A DNA stretch of 64,000 nucleotides from Schizophyllum amplum (taxonomy: Eukaryota > Basidiomycota > Agaricomycetes > Agaricales > Schizophyllaceae), in the NCBI GenBank assembly GCA_007026445.1, contig VDMD01000049.1, positions 124,001-188,000 on the forward strand. Reading direction: 5' to 3'. Shown here in pieces: positions 41,325 to 51,692 of the stretch (position 1 is the first letter of the stretch; every line of letters begins with the position of its first letter). The notes under the pieces were generated by a model. It saw only the letters and a list, made by a program, of their open reading frames with translations, did no database searches and was not told where the DNA came from. The translations under genes were made by a program, and so were the position numbers.

Positions 41325-41801
41325 CTATCCCCCTTATCCGCCGTTTTGCTAGCAGAACCGGTTCTGCTGAAAGATGGTTCTGCTAATATTAGGGAATTAT
41401 TTGTCGATTTATTATGGAATAAAGTGGGTGTGGGTTGCCATTTAGGGGGGTCATCCACCCGGTCCACCGGCGGTCGGGGTCATTTTTGCACCCCTCTTCG
41501 CCGGTTTGAACCTTGATGTCGCCTCGCCGGCATCAAATGCTTCCTTTATCCGGACGCACATCCGCTTTTGTGGGGTCCTTTCGGCATGTTTTATCAGGCG
41601 TACACTCTACCGACCACCACCAAACCCACTTTTGCAGTTGACATCAGCTGTGCCGCACATTATTTTGCCTGTTGTGTGACCAACTCCTCGTATCATCTGG
41701 CACTGTGTTGTGTTCATCTCAGTTCTGCTGCGGGTTCGACCCCGGCATCGTTCTGCTTGCCCGGCTGACGGTTTTGCTCACCTAGACCTGCCGTTCTGCT
41801 G
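41325..41801. other. Breakpoint region right of the truncated element
   Basis: No gene seen. Contains the perfect palindrome AGCAGAACCGGTTCTGCT near 41,350 and several further GGTTCTGCT words, which also occur in the repeats to the right. Confidence 0.6.
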
Positions 41802-42745
41802 GTGTCCATCCGGATCTGCTCGTTCTGTGCTGTGGTTCTGCTAGTACGTTGGGATACGTTGTGCTGCCGTCCGTCCGCATCCTTTTTTGTTCCCGCATGA
41901 CGTGCATTCCTGCCGCTGGCCGCCTGCCGCCGGCCGCCCACCTCGCCGGTGCACGCGCTCACTGCACCCGGACGCCGACACTGTGCCTTCCCTTTGGTCC
42001 GCTTTGGTGTCCGACACCATTGTTCACTTCCACCGGTGGTTCTTCTCGCACATCGTCAAATGTTCTGCCGCGTCACGCCTACTTGCCCTCCCTTGTTCCC
42101 CTCAGGCTGCCGTTCTGCTGGTGTCCATCCGGATCTGCTCGTTCTGTGCTGTGGTTCTGCTAGTACGTTGGGAGACGTTGTGCTGCCGTCCCGCCGGATG
42201 CTTTTTTGTTTCCGGATGACGTGCATGCCCGCCGCCGGCGGCCCACCTCGCCGGTGCATGCGCTCGCTGCACCCGGGCGCCGACACTGTGCCTTCTCTTT
42301 GTTTCGCTTTGGTGTCCGACGCCATTGTTCACTTCCACCGGTGGTTCTTCTCGCACATCGTCAAATGTTCTGCCGTGTCACGCCTACTTGCCCTCCCGCT
42401 TGGTGCTTGTTCCCCTCAGGCTGCCGTTCTCCTGGTGTCCATCCGGATCTGCTTGTTCTGTGTCGTTGTTCTGCTCGTATGTTGGCAGACGTTGTGCTAC
42501 TGTCCGGCCGGATGCTTTTTTGTTCCCGGATGACGTGCATGCCTGCCGCTGGCCGCCTGCCGCCGGCGGCCTACCTCGCCGGTGCACGCGCTCGCTGCAG
42601 CCGCCCGCTGTGGAACTGCGCGCTGTGCCTCCCCTTTATCCCGCTTTCATGTCCGGCGGCCTTGTTCACCTCAACCTCCAGTTCTATTTGCCTCCATTGG
42701 GATATCCTTGTTCTGCCCTGCTATCTTCCTCATTGATCTCCAGAT
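41802..42745. repeat. 315-bp tandem triplication
   Basis: Three diverged copies start near 41,802, 42,121 and 42,434, each with TGTCCATCCGGATCTGC. Shared landmarks are a TTTTTTGTTCC run, a CCGCCGGC-rich part and CTTCCACCGGTGGTTCTTCT. The copies differ by small insertions and deletions. No stable reading frame. Confidence 0.85.
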
Positions 42746-42824
42746 CTTCTTCCATCCCATAATGTTGGCTTATCACCCTGCAGTCTTTTTTGCCCGCGCA
42801 CGGTACCTATCCCTAAAGTTAGGA

Positions 42825-42880
42825 TCCGGTTAGTTAGGGTTTGGTTGGTTAGGGTTTGGTTGGTTAGTTTGTTTGGGTGG
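42825..42880. repeat. Short (GGTTAGGGTTTGGTT)n array
   Basis: About three imperfect 15-bp units containing TTAGGG. Too short and impure for a telomere. Confidence 0.7.
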
Positions 42881-43440
42881 CAGGGATGTTGTAATTGTCT
42901 TCCTCGCTGTACTCTGTCCACCATAATTCGCTGCAAGTGTCGCCGGCATCTGTTGGAATGTGTGCCTTGTACCTCAATGTATGTCCGAGTTTCACCAAGT
43001 CTGCTCTCGGTATTGCACCTCCTTCCTTATCCGATTCTGTCGGCCTACCCGCTTTTCGACATTCTCTCATGCGTTATGCCGCCCGTCCCGCCGCAGTCTT
43101 TCCTCCGCTTTTTGTCCAATCATTGTACCTCCGGCCACTGTCAAAGAATGTGCGCTCCACCTCCGCGCGTGACTGATAAGCTGCTCCCTGTTGGGATCCG
43201 GCTTTTCAGCCTTGCCCGGTTGCACAGAACTCCGGCACAGAACTCCGGCGAGGTATTGAATGCCATGGCACTAGGATTTGGACTGCAGTACTCTTCCACT
43301 GCCCCGTTCCAGATCTCATTCAGCAACGATTTCAACCCGGCGGGTGCCACAGCCAACCTGCTCTTCCTTGCGCAAGGTTCTCTTACTTGCTCCGCTTCAC
43401 GGTAACCTTTGTACGTGTGGGCTTACCTACCCTGTTTGCT
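42881..43440. other. Possible remnant of the XPG-like gene family
   Basis: A - strand stretch near 43,230-43,350 reads K-S-L-L-N-E-I-W-N-G-A-V, which looks like the segment before the C-terminal part of GEN1/XPG-like proteins. Stops surround it. No intact gene. Confidence 0.3.
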
Positions 43441-43544
43441 GAGCTTCATATAATACACATACACCTTGGTTGCCTGATGTCCTTCATTGGTCGTCCTGTG
43501 GCAGTCCACGGTGTCCGCTCTTGGCTGAAGCATTTTGAAAAGTC

Positions 43545-43625
43545 AAAGTCCCGCTCTCAAAACTCGCTCCGGCAAGGTTTTGAATCGCGGGACTCTGACT
43601 TTTTCAGTCCCGTGCATGCTTTACC
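43545..43625. repeat. Small palindromic element, copy 1
   Basis: Imperfect inverted repeat with arms AAAGTCCCGCTCTCAAAAC and GGTTTTGAATCGCGGGACT, about 70 bp in all. Confidence 0.8.
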
Positions 43626-43906
43626 GGAGATTCTCCGTCCGGGTCTAGTTTGTCCCCCATCCCTCTGATAGGGATCATTCACTACGTTGCCGGTGCAGTT
43701 GCTGGTTGGTCTGGACGCCACCATCCCTGCCGTCCTGCTCTTCTCCCCGTATTATACCCTCACATGCCCGGACCGATGGTCGCTATTATTCCTGGCTGCC
43801 TATACACCAGCAAAGGATTGCATAATCCAGAGTTGCCCTGGTCCTATATCTTCCGCAAGGCATGTGTGCCTGTTTCGGTGTTGAGCGGCATTCCCGTGTC
43901 GGATGT

Positions 43907-43972
43907 TCAAAAATCAGAGTCCCGCAGCTCAAAACCTCGGCATGCGGGGTTTTGAGTTGCGGGACTCTGAAT
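43907..43972. repeat. Small palindromic element, copy 2
   Basis: Arms of about 30 bp around GGCATGC: AGAGTCCCGCAGCTCAAAAC and GTTTTGAGTTGCGGGACTCT. Confidence 0.85.
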
Positions 43973-44129
43973 TTTCAACCCCTCCAACAAGGATGGCCCA
44001 TTTTGGCGTCCCGTATCCGTCCCGCGTCACTGCTTTTGGCACGGACTCAAGGCCCCGCTCTTAAAACGCACCGACGAGGTCTTTCATCGCCCGGCTCTGA
44101 ATAGTACACCCTCTTTATTGCGCAAAATT

Positions 44130-44335
44130 CACCCTGATCAAAGGTGATACTGGTGTCATGTAGTGTGGGCGAATACAAGCTGCAGACTGTATCCGCACCG
44201 GGCATACACGCCTTGCCAGCGCATTGTACATACGCCCCACAGTTGCTACGTGCGGAGCCCAAGGAACAACGCTCGTGTCGTCGCTGATCGATCCGGTCTC
44301 AACCAACTGGCACCGGCAAGGTTTTGAATAGTTGG
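44130..44335 (-). pseudogene. Duplicated C-terminal fragment of the XPG-like gene
   Basis: The - strand reads L-V-E-T-G-S-I-S-D-D-T-S-V-V-P and then V-G-R-M-Y-N-A-L-A-R. The gene at 45.1-47.0 kb has F-V-E-T-G-C-I-S-E-H-T-S-I-V-P and V-A-D-M-Y-N-V-L-A-R in the same order. Only this 3' part exists, as expected from the 1.05-kb tandem duplication. Confidence 0.75.
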
Positions 44336-44590
44336 ACTCTACGTTTTGAACAGCCGTCCTCGCCCACCGCCCTCTGGCAGATCTCAACCAGTGACAATCT
44401 CACCCCAGCGGTACGAAAGCCAACATTCTCTTCTTCGTACATTGCTGTTACTCCCACCCATTCACGCTAACCTTTCCGCAGCAGCTTCATATACTATGCA
44501 CTCGCCCTGCCCGCGTCTGTTCAGCACTGCATCTGTCCGTTATTGGCCATCCCACGGCAGTCTTGCACGGCGGCGTTTAGCGGAAGCATT

Positions 44591-44665
44591 TTGAAAAGTC
44601 AAAGTCCCGCTCTCAAAACCCGCGTCCGCAAGGTTTTGAATCGCGGGACTCTGACTTTTTCACTC
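44591..44665. repeat. Small palindromic element, copy 3
   Basis: Same arms as copy 1 with a slightly different loop (CCCGCGTCCGCAAGG). Confidence 0.8.
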
Positions 44666-44957
44666 CCGTGCATGCTTTACCGGAGATTCTCCGTCCGGGT
44701 CTAGCTTATCCCCCATCCCTCTGATAAGGATCACAGCGATCCACTACTTTTCCGGTGCTCCAGCTCGTGGATAGGGCAGCCTCTATCCCTCCCATCCTGC
44801 CCCACCCGCCGGAATAGATAGTTGCCTTTATGTCTTGCTGCCTTCACACCTAGCAAATCCTTGCATAATCCACAGTCGTCCTGCTGCTCTCTTCCGGAAC
44901 GCATGTGCCTGTTTCGGTGTTGAGCGGCATTCCCGCTTCTCCGCTTTTTTGCTGCGG

Positions 44958-45035
44958 GATGTTCAAAATTCAGAGTCCCGCAGCTCAAAACCTCGGCATG
45001 CGGGGTTTTGAGTTGCGGGACTCTGAATTTTCAAA
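44958..45035. repeat. Small palindromic element, copy 4
   Basis: Almost identical to copy 2: arms TTCAAAATTCAGAGTCCCGC and its complement around CTCGGCATGCG. Confidence 0.85.
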
Positions 45036-45115
45036 ACCTACGACATGGATCACCCGTTTTGGTGTCCCGTATCCGTCCCGCGTCAACGCTTTTGGCATGC
45101 ACTCGATGTCTTGTT

Positions 45116-46999
45116 CTAAGAACGCACAGCGCTGGTTCTATTGAGCTCCCGGACACACTTTACCCCTACCTCTACTGTCATTCTATTCACCCTAACACCC
45201 TTGTATTCCGCAACATTCACCCAGGGCAAAAGGATTACTGGAGTGATGTAAGACCGGCGGATACGAGCTGCAAGCTTTACACGCACCGGATATACGTACC
45301 GTGCTAGCACGTTGTACATATCGGCCACAGTTCGCACGTGCGGAGCACGAGGAACAATGCTTGTGTGTTCGCTGATGCATCCGGTCTCAACAAACTCGAA
45401 TATCTCGACAGGAATGCCGAACTCGATCATTTGTGGCACCGGTGCGGGAAGCCCACCCGTCACACACAGATCGAGAACCCGTCCCGCTTTGGCCAGTACC
45501 AGCTGCAACCTAGAATGTATCTGCGCACGCTGATAACGCACGAATGACACCCGTCGGTCGATCCTTGAGTAGTACTTGACGCGCGGAACACGGGTGAAGA
45601 TATTGTATGCGAGAACACCCGGCTTTGTCCCGCGCTGCTTGTATGTCAGCACACTGCTGGCACGCGCTAAGCATGCTACGTACATGGAGGACATCCTGCA
45701 AATAGAGCCCGTGCCAGAGCGCGAGGTCAAACTTCTCCATGAGGACACCATACATGAGATGGTGTCTGTCTGCCGGAGACGCACGCACAGGCGTGAAGGC
45801 GGTCCCGCACAGAGAGACGACATCCTTGAGGCTGAAACTGTTCACAGTGAGGACGACACCGCCCGTCCCATGGGAGGTCAGAGGCGCCGTGTATGCGCGC
45901 ACGTCGTCAGGCCGAGGAAAGTCAACGGGAACCTGGCTGGCTTTGATATTCCTGTACTTGGACAGCCATTCGATGAGCGAGGCGCGCCAGGCCGGAAGCT
46001 CGCCTTCAAGCTTCGGTTCACGTCCGATCTCCGCAAGTCGGCATCCAATGTCTGCGCGCGCAATACCCGTACCAAGCGACGAATTGGCGAACGGAAGGCC
46101 CTAAGACGAAGGAGTTAGCATCCATGGATGTTGTAAAAGCAATGACCAACTCGCCTTTGGGCCGTACTGACTTCCGCAAAGCAACGCAAAAGCCGGGAGA
46201 CCCGCTTGACGCAAACCCATTGCTTCCATGTCCTTCCGGCGATAGACCGTGACGGTGTCGCGGTTTTTCGCACCCACACTGGAACCAGTTGGTACGAGAA
46301 ACACTCACATGCGCTCAAAGTACTGACCTGCGCACGATAAGCCTCGCACCGAAAAGAACCACACCGCTGTCGACGGCGAACACAACGTTCACCATGTTCT
46401 CGATGTTGAGGTATGCGAGCTCGGCCTGGCCGTCTGCAGGTGCCTAAGTTTTAGAGTCATTGATTGTGCATCGGACTTTCTCGCGTCAAGCCCGTACATT
46501 GTGAACCATGAATCCGAAAGCTTCCGCGAGGGACTTCATGAAGTGCATGATCTCAAGACTCCTCGCCGTCGCTTTCTGCTGTCGAGGTGTCGGGGCCCCG
46601 TCAAAAACCATCACGGTTTCCGTGGGCAGGCCGAGGAGCTGGATACAGAGCTTTAGGATGACGGCCATCTCGGGATTGAGGGCTGGCTCCGAGTAGAAAA
46701 AGCGAGGGGTCGAGATACTCGCAGACGGGCCTTGTCCGATGCATATTGATATCGCGTAGTTGATGAAGCCGCTGCAAACACCAACATCAGCTCGTATTCC
46801 ATACTCTGTCGCAGCCCACACCTCGCATCAACACCCACAATGGGCTTGCGTCCAAGATGTGCCAGCTCGTCGATGCAGACACTCATGAGCGAGCGGGTGT
46901 CGCCGACGGCTTCGATGGCCTGTTGCGCAGCCGTTGTCAGCTCGTACTTACCGATACGCTAGCGGAGCGGCATACCTCCCAAAGCCCGTGGACGCTCAT
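45116..46999 (-). CDS. GEN1/XPG-like nuclease homologue, catalytic residues degraded
   Basis: Proposed exons: 46999-46952, 46919-46822, 46771-46498, 46443-46328, 46278-46168, 46100-45684, 45634-45116. The first intron would be only 32 nt. It starts M-S-V-H-G-L-W-E-V, like the M-G-V-x-G-L-W start of GEN1/XPG 5'-flap and junction nucleases. V-G-V-D-A-S and M-V-F-D-G keep N-domain acidic residues. In the I-domain the usual A-P-G-E-A-E-A-E-x-A-Y-L is A-P-A-D-G-Q-A-E-L-A-Y-L. The T-x-D-x-D motif reads A-V-D-S-G-V, and the later G-G-D-Y-D is G-S-Q-G-L-P. The fold family is clear, but DNA cleavage is doubtful. It may be a pseudo-enzyme or an early pseudogene. Its 3' end is duplicated at 44.1-44.3 kb. 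Confidence 0.72.
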
Positions 47000-47204
47000 G
47001 ATAGTCACGGACAACCTAGCTTTAATAGGAGCCTCACCTTCCCGATCTAGACAAACTGTCCACACGACTACGCCTCCGGCACACCATTTCAAGCTGAACC
47101 TCGTCCCGTCTCATGCCCGGTGGTACGTTGTGTCCTCGGAATAACCCCATAGCACTCACGCAGTATGCTCCTGTGAATCATGCACACCTTTCTTTGACTC
47201 AATC

Positions 47205-47275
47205 TCAAAGTCCCGATTCAAAACGTCAGCTGGCGGGGTTTTGAATTGCGCGACTCTGGAGTTTCAAAACCCTCC
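47205..47275. repeat. Small palindromic element, copy 5
   Basis: Arms CAAAGTCCCGATTCAAAAC and GGTTTTGAATTGCGCGACTC; more diverged than copies 1-4. Confidence 0.7.
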
Positions 47276-47344
47276 CACGCGGATTCCCAATCCGGTGTCC
47301 CGTGTCCGTCCCGCGTCAGCGCTTTAAGTGTGGCCGAGCTGCAA

Positions 47345-47410
47345 ATCAAAGTCCACATTCAAAACACAAGTCCGCCGGGTTTTGAATCGCGGGACTCTGA
47401 ATTTTCACCA
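47345..47410. repeat. Small palindromic element, copy 6
   Basis: ATCAAAGTCCACATTCAAAAC and GGTTTTGAATCGCGGGACTC; the left arm is diverged. Confidence 0.7.
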
Positions 47411-47746
47411 CCGTCACGCACGCTTGCCCGTTCCGGTGTCCCGTGTCCGCCCCGTTGCACCGCTTTAAGCGTAGCTGAGCCGACAATCAAAGTCCGGCAT
47501 TCATGTTGGGCTGTAGCATCGAGTCCTGTGTGCCTGATGCCCATGACCATGCAGGTGGAGGTGGACGATGTGTGTGGCCGACCTCGTCATCTGCTGGGTT
47601 TGGATGTACGGCGACGACCGGCAGTAGTGCTTTGGCCCTTTCCGCGCCGGCGGTGTCTTCCGCGAGCGGGCGGTGGTTCGTCGGCCTTGCATTGCCTGCT
47701 TTTCCTTATGCCTGTCAGCTCCAGCTTTGCGCTCATGGCAACTCGC

Positions 47747-47953
47747 TCACCACTCCCGCAGCTGCCTCTTCTCCTGCAGGTGGGCTGCGATCATCCTCTT
47801 CAACTCGTCGATTTCCAACTCTAGCTCCATGTAGTTCTTGTTTGAACCATGAGAAGCTGGTGTTTGTGCAACGCACCGACTCACCGATAGCGACAGCCCT
47901 ATTTCCATTGTCTCCTTGAGCTTGCACTCGCTCCGGTTGCACTTTTCACACAT
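47747..47953 (-). CDS. MCxxCxxxxC small protein 1 (52 aa)
   Basis: Exon 1 is 47953-47885 (23 codons), exon 2 47836-47747, with a 48-nt intron GTGAGT...ACAAG in phase 0. Exon 1 begins M-C-E-K-C-N-R-S-E-C; exon 2 is a short Glu/Leu/Lys-rich amphipathic helix, the shortest in the family. The three cysteines fit a small metal site or disulphide/dimer site, but this is inference. No known domain. Start, intron position and cysteine spacing agree with seven neighbours, which is the main reason for calling so small a gene. Confidence 0.65.
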   Translation of the reverse strand: MCEKCNRSECKLKETMEIGLSLSVSRCVAQTPASHGSNKNYMELELEIDELKRMIAAHLQEKRQLREW

Positions 47954-48120
47954 GGGAATGAGAGCCGAGAGCAAGTTCTGTCGCACCTCCACCTTTACAT
48001 TTTATCTTTGGCCCAAGCTCTACCATCCGCAGCCTTTTGTCAGGCGCGTGCCAACGGCCTCTCTGTCCGCCCTTCACCTTCTACATGTTCTTCACTCTCC
48101 ACTCCCCTTGTCTTTGATTC

Positions 48121-48414
48121 TTACGCCTTCACGGTAAGCTGCCCTACGTTTCCCTCCTCATCCGTTGCAAAGACCTCTGGGCACAGCTCTTCCAGATTTT
48201 TCATTCTCAGGTCAAACATTGCCTTTTTCCGGTACTGCTCGTTCAGCGCGGCCAGCTCTGTTTTGTATTCCTCCCGCAGTTCATCATAGGTCTGGACCCC
48301 GTCAGGTTGTTTGCTCGTCCTTCCAATCATGCTGCCATTCACCTTGCCCGTGCGCAGCACTTCCGTCAGCAGCTCGGCACTTGTACAGTTTGCAAAGTTG
48401 CAGATGCGGCACAT
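48121..48414 (-). CDS. MCxxCxxxxC small protein 2 (80 aa)
   Basis: Exon 1 48414-48343 (24 codons), intron 51 nt (GTGAAT...TCCAG), exon 2 48291-48121. Exon 1 begins M-C-R-I-C-N-F-A-N-C and ends L-L-T-E-V-L-R-T-G-K, closely like small protein 7 (E-V-L-R-T-G-M). Exon 2 opens T-Y-D-E-L, as in small protein 8, and continues as a charged coiled-coil-like helix ending in an acidic, loosely folded tail. No signal peptide or membrane segment, so probably intracellular. Function unknown. Confidence 0.72.
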   Translation of the reverse strand: MCRICNFANCTSAELLTEVLRTGKVNGSMIGRTSKQPDGVQTYDELREEYKTELAALNEQYRKKAMFDLRMKNLEELCPEVFATDEEGNVGQLTVKA

Positions 48415-48961
48415 GATGAAAGATGCTATCGGCGTGGGATGCAACATGTTGTGTTCCAAAGGGGTTGCTGTCCCAATTAGGCTGTCATCACCCTGTTTCC
48501 CCATGGGGACGCATGCGACCTACGTGGCCGCCACTCTTGCCCGATTATCAATCTTCTCATGATCCGTGTCACATCTCCTTCTATATGGGGTCGCGGTCGC
48601 CGTTCACGATTCGTATGATCTCTCATTCCTCGTACATGGCTTTGACCGCCTTCCCCCCTGTTGCCCCTATATCTCTAGGTACACCATACGCTTATGTTGC
48701 AAAGGAGCTCGCCATTTTGTGTCATCTTTCAGTCGCCCGCAGCTAACACCCTTACGCTTCGGAGGCCGCCGTTGTCGACGCGGATCTGACCAGCGATGTG
48801 CTTTCCGAGAAGCAGGCAACGTGTGGTGAAGCATGCAGTCTATGGTCATGTTTTCTACTACTAGTATACGTGCACCACCTTTTCCATCGCTCCTTGGGGC
48901 CTGCTAATGATTAAATGCCGTTGCCCAGCCGGATTCGCACACTCACCGTATGTCTTACGTC
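48415..48961. other. Spacer, nothing recognised
   Basis: No gene, array or element seen between small protein 2 and the cysteine-less relative. Confidence 0.5.
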
Positions 48962-49238
48962 TCATTCAAACCCATATTCCGTGTGCGGTTCTCCTAACGT
49001 CACCTGCGACACCATCCTTCCTGCCGACTGCACATCCTCTTCAGCTGCCTCCAATTCCTTTATGAGGCGATCCCTCCGCTCTTTGCGCTCCTTTAGCAGG
49101 AGAAGCGCATATATGCGCCAGAACTGATACATGTCAGGCCGCCAGTGGCATGAGAGCTTGATCTCGACGTACAGCGGGATTCTCCATCTCCTTGCGCAGT
49201 GCCGTCGCATAGCGTTGGTCATCCTTCTTCGAGTTCAT
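48962..49238 (-). CDS. Small two-exon protein without the cysteine motif (75 aa)
   Basis: Exon 1 49238-49173 (22 codons), intron 49 nt (GTACGT...ATCAG with a CTGAC branch point), exon 2 49123-48962. Size, intron phase and a Lys/Glu-rich helical exon 2 match its neighbours, but exon 1 reads M-N-S-K-K-D-D-Q and has no cysteine. It is either a relative that lost the motif or a gene whose true first exon I missed. Function unknown. Confidence 0.5.
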
Positions 49239-49786
49239 TTTTTGGATCAGCGCTGCACGATTGCCGAACGAGGTGATGGTAAGATTCAAGGGGCTCGCCG
49301 GAACTTATTCGCAGTCATTTGCAATGGCCGATCGAAAGCTTCTTCCCGGTGTCCGCTTTGGCAGCATGACAACCGGGTTATGTCTCCTTTGGCCCTCAAT
49401 TCCCGGTCGGCAGCGGGACCACCACCACGTGCAATGTGCTCCGTCCGGGCTCATAATTGACCGCTATTAACAGATGCATCATTCGGTCGTGTCCGACAGC
49501 GCGTGCTGCAAACGCCGGTGACCGCCATCCGGCCTTGCTCTTGGGGGAGGCCAAGCTCACGGAGTGCGCGCGTCCTTTAAGAGCACCTCAGAACCATCAA
49601 GAGGCATTGGTTAGACTTTCGGAACAAGTATCTGTACCACGTTTATCACCCCCACCCCTTCGTTGACCATCCCGCCGTGAAAAGAGTCCCGCGCTTGCCG
49701 CATGTCGTCCAGTCCTGTGTTATCTGCATTCCGTGAGCTGCGGTGGTAGTATATTGCGTCCCGCGCACGCACCGTCTCCCTCCTTC
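49239..49786. other. Spacer, nothing recognised
   Basis: Only short frames without domain; no repeat array seen. Confidence 0.5.
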
Positions 49787-50088
49787 CTACGCTTCTTCTG
49801 TCTCAATCCAATCCGCGTTCCACTCGGCGATTGTCTTCCCCCGTGCTTCTGCTATGCTCCATGAGATCACGGCCTTCCGGACATGAGCCAGCCTGCTTTT
49901 TGCGATCTTCAACTCCTCTTCCGTGTCCTGTGCGTACTCCTCCAGCTCCAGCAGCTGTTTCACCTGCTCCATCTGAAGCGTGTGAAATTGGCGAAGCGCC
50001 CGATGTGCGAGATGTAACGTACAAAAGGCCTGTCTAGCGGGTATGATTTTGCCAGAGGGCAGTCGGGTTTGGCGCAAGGGATGCACAT
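49787..50088 (-). CDS. MCxxCxxxxC small protein 3 (83 aa)
   Basis: Exon 1 50088-50023 (22 codons) starts M-C-I-P-C-A-K-P-D-C. A 50-nt intron (GTACGT...TTCAG) in phase 0 leads to exon 2 49972-49787, which encodes an acidic helix (E-L-E-E-Y-A-Q-D-T-E-E-E) and a Trp-containing end. Its ATG is 138 bp from the ATG of small protein 4 on the other strand, so the two probably share a promoter region. Function unknown. Confidence 0.7.
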
Positions 50089-50226
50089 GGTTCTTCAGCT
50101 TGTCTCTTGAGTCAATGGCAGCTGTGGCAGAAGGCAACCTCTGGTGTGCGGTAAATCTTTGTTTACTCATTTCAGATGTGCGTGATCACGTCACGATCTC
50201 CCCCCTCAGGCCTTGTCCTGTACCTC

Positions 50227-50581
50227 ATGTGCACTATCTGCAGCCAGCCAGCATGCTCCCTCAACCAAGCCCTCTGCTTTATGATGCAGTCGAAAACGGT
50301 AGCGCGGTCTGTCTCTCTGCCTGTCGTATTCTTCTGACGGCCCCGTCCAGACTGCGTCAACTGTGGCCGAATCCATTATCGTCAAACGCGAACTGATCCG
50401 TCAGCTGGAGCGGGACCTCCAGGACGCGCGGCAGGCGCAGTACGACCTCGAGCGGCAGTTCTCCCACGTACTTTACTATGCACTGGATCACGATTGTGAA
50501 CATGCCAAACAGGCGGAAGAGCAGGAGGAGGAGGCGCAGCAGGAGGAGGAGGAAGACGATGAGGATGCTTCACACAAGTAA
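50227..50581 (+). CDS. MCxxCxxxxC small protein 4 (100 aa), opposite strand
   Basis: Exon 1 50227-50298 (24 codons) starts M-C-T-I-C-S-Q-P-A-C, intron 50299-50350 (GTAGCG...TCCAG), exon 2 50351-50581. Exon 2 encodes a long Leu/Arg/Gln/Glu coiled-coil helix (about residues 30-65), a further Cys, and a Glu/Asp-rich tail. It is the only member on the + strand, divergent from small protein 3. No known domain. Confidence 0.72.
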
Positions 50582-50831
50582 GCGCAAGCTGCCATGGCAC
50601 AGCGGCTCGCTGTTGGCACGGCGCAGCAGCTGGATGATGTACGGGGCTCATGATACGTGTTCGCTCTCCAAAGCCTTCTCAATATCTTCGCTTTGATGCC
50701 GCCCGCGCGTCCTGCGTCTGCTTCAACCATCTCTGCCCTGTCCCGGTTTTCACCTGCCGCGAAGCACCGGTCGTGTCCTGTCCGCCGTGAGCTACTTGCC
50801 ACGCCCCGTACGAATCGCGGACAACTCACCC

Positions 50832-51095
50832 TTAACCCGTCACCCTCTTCGCGTTCAGGTGCTGCCTGACCATCTTCTTGTAGTACTCGATTTCATCCCG
50901 CAAGTTGCTCTCCTCCTCCTCTCGCTTCTTCCTGATCGCGCGCATTTTCCGCCACTGTTCCTCTGCTTCCATGAACTCCTTGTTCTCTTGTCAGTTTCGG
51001 GCAGCGTTCGGACAGCAGCTTCGCACCCCCATAGTGACTTCTCGTCCTATAAACTGCGCCTGCTCGCACGATGATTCGTTGCACAGCTCGCACAT
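50832..51095 (-). CDS. MCxxCxxxxC small protein 5 (71 aa)
   Basis: Exon 1 51095-51027 (23 codons) starts M-C-E-L-C-N-E-S-S-C. The phase-compatible acceptor is AACAAG at 50986-50979... directly before exon 2 (50978-50832). Exon 2 is a dense Arg/Glu/Lys coiled-coil helix ending R-V-T-G. The acceptor lacks a strong pyrimidine tract, so this splice is less certain than in its neighbours. Function unknown. Confidence 0.62.
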
Positions 51096-51267
51096 GTTGT
51101 CCTTCGCTGTTGCCGTTGAGGTTTACTGCTCAGGTGCCGGAAGGTGGTGGTAAGAGACAAAGCCGGATATTTTGATCCCCTACTTATTCTCGTGAATGCT
51201 CATTTTACGTCATCTTCATTGGTGCGCCTTGAACCGCCTGCTACCGTCCAGGCATTCTGTTCGTCAC

Positions 51268-51564
51268 TCACACCGCGGCGTCCGGCTCGGCTTTCCGCCC
51301 GTGGTCGCTCTCGTTCCTCATCCGGTGCTCCTTGATGCACTTCTTGTACCGCTCAATCCTGATCTCCTCCTCTCCGTTCTCCATTTCTAGTCTTGTTCTC
51401 GCGGCACGTATTTCCTCGAGCGCGTGCACGGCATACACGTAGTTCTTTTCGGCCGATTAGCGTGCGGCCCGCCGCGTATGATGCTTGGAACTCACGTGGG
51501 TCGCTGACGGTCTCTGCAGGGTCTCTCGCAGCTTGCATTCGCCGTTGTTGCATTGGAAGCACAT
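51268..51564 (-). CDS. MCxxCxxxxC small protein 6 (81 aa)
   Basis: Exon 1 51564-51496 (23 codons) starts M-C-F-Q-C-N-N-G-E-C-K-L-R-E-T; small protein 1 has the same E-C-K-L-x-E-T. The intron is GTGAGT...AAAAG (51 nt) with a GCTAAT branch point. Exon 2 51444-51268 encodes an Arg/Glu-rich helix and a short polar tail. Function unknown. Confidence 0.68.
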
Positions 51565-51692
51565 TTTTGTGATCAAAAGCCGAAGACGGTGGGCCGCGCT
51601 GGGGTTGATTTCCGACCAGCGATGATGGCCTAAGACAAGCTGTGTGTTCCATCAAAATAAGCAGTCTCGGGCATGCGCCCCGAATGCTTTCT

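Larger units (their letters stand above)
43300..45400. repeat. 1.05-kb tandem duplication
   Basis: 43,300-44,350 and 44,350-45,400 align in order with an offset of about 1,046 bp: a shared TTCATATA word, the palindrome at 43,545/44,591, CGTGCATGCTTTACCGGAGA, CTGTTTCGGTGTTGAGCGGC, the palindrome at 43,907/44,958, and the 3' end of the XPG-like gene. Divergence is moderate with small gaps, so the duplication is not recent. Confidence 0.8.
47000..47746. other. Spacer with two palindromic repeats
   Basis: No gene seen. Contains palindromic copies at 47,205-47,275 and 47,345-47,410 and a shared tail (GTGTCCCGTGTCCG...GCTTTAAG) repeated about 136 bp apart. Confidence 0.6.

Noticed and set aside
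42825..42880. Telomere repeat (TTAGGG)
   Set aside because: TTAGGG occurs only about twice inside a 15-bp GGTTAGGGTTTGGTT unit; too short and impure.
47246..47824. 192-codon + frame
   Set aside because: It runs through the palindromic repeats and antisense to small protein 1; no domain.
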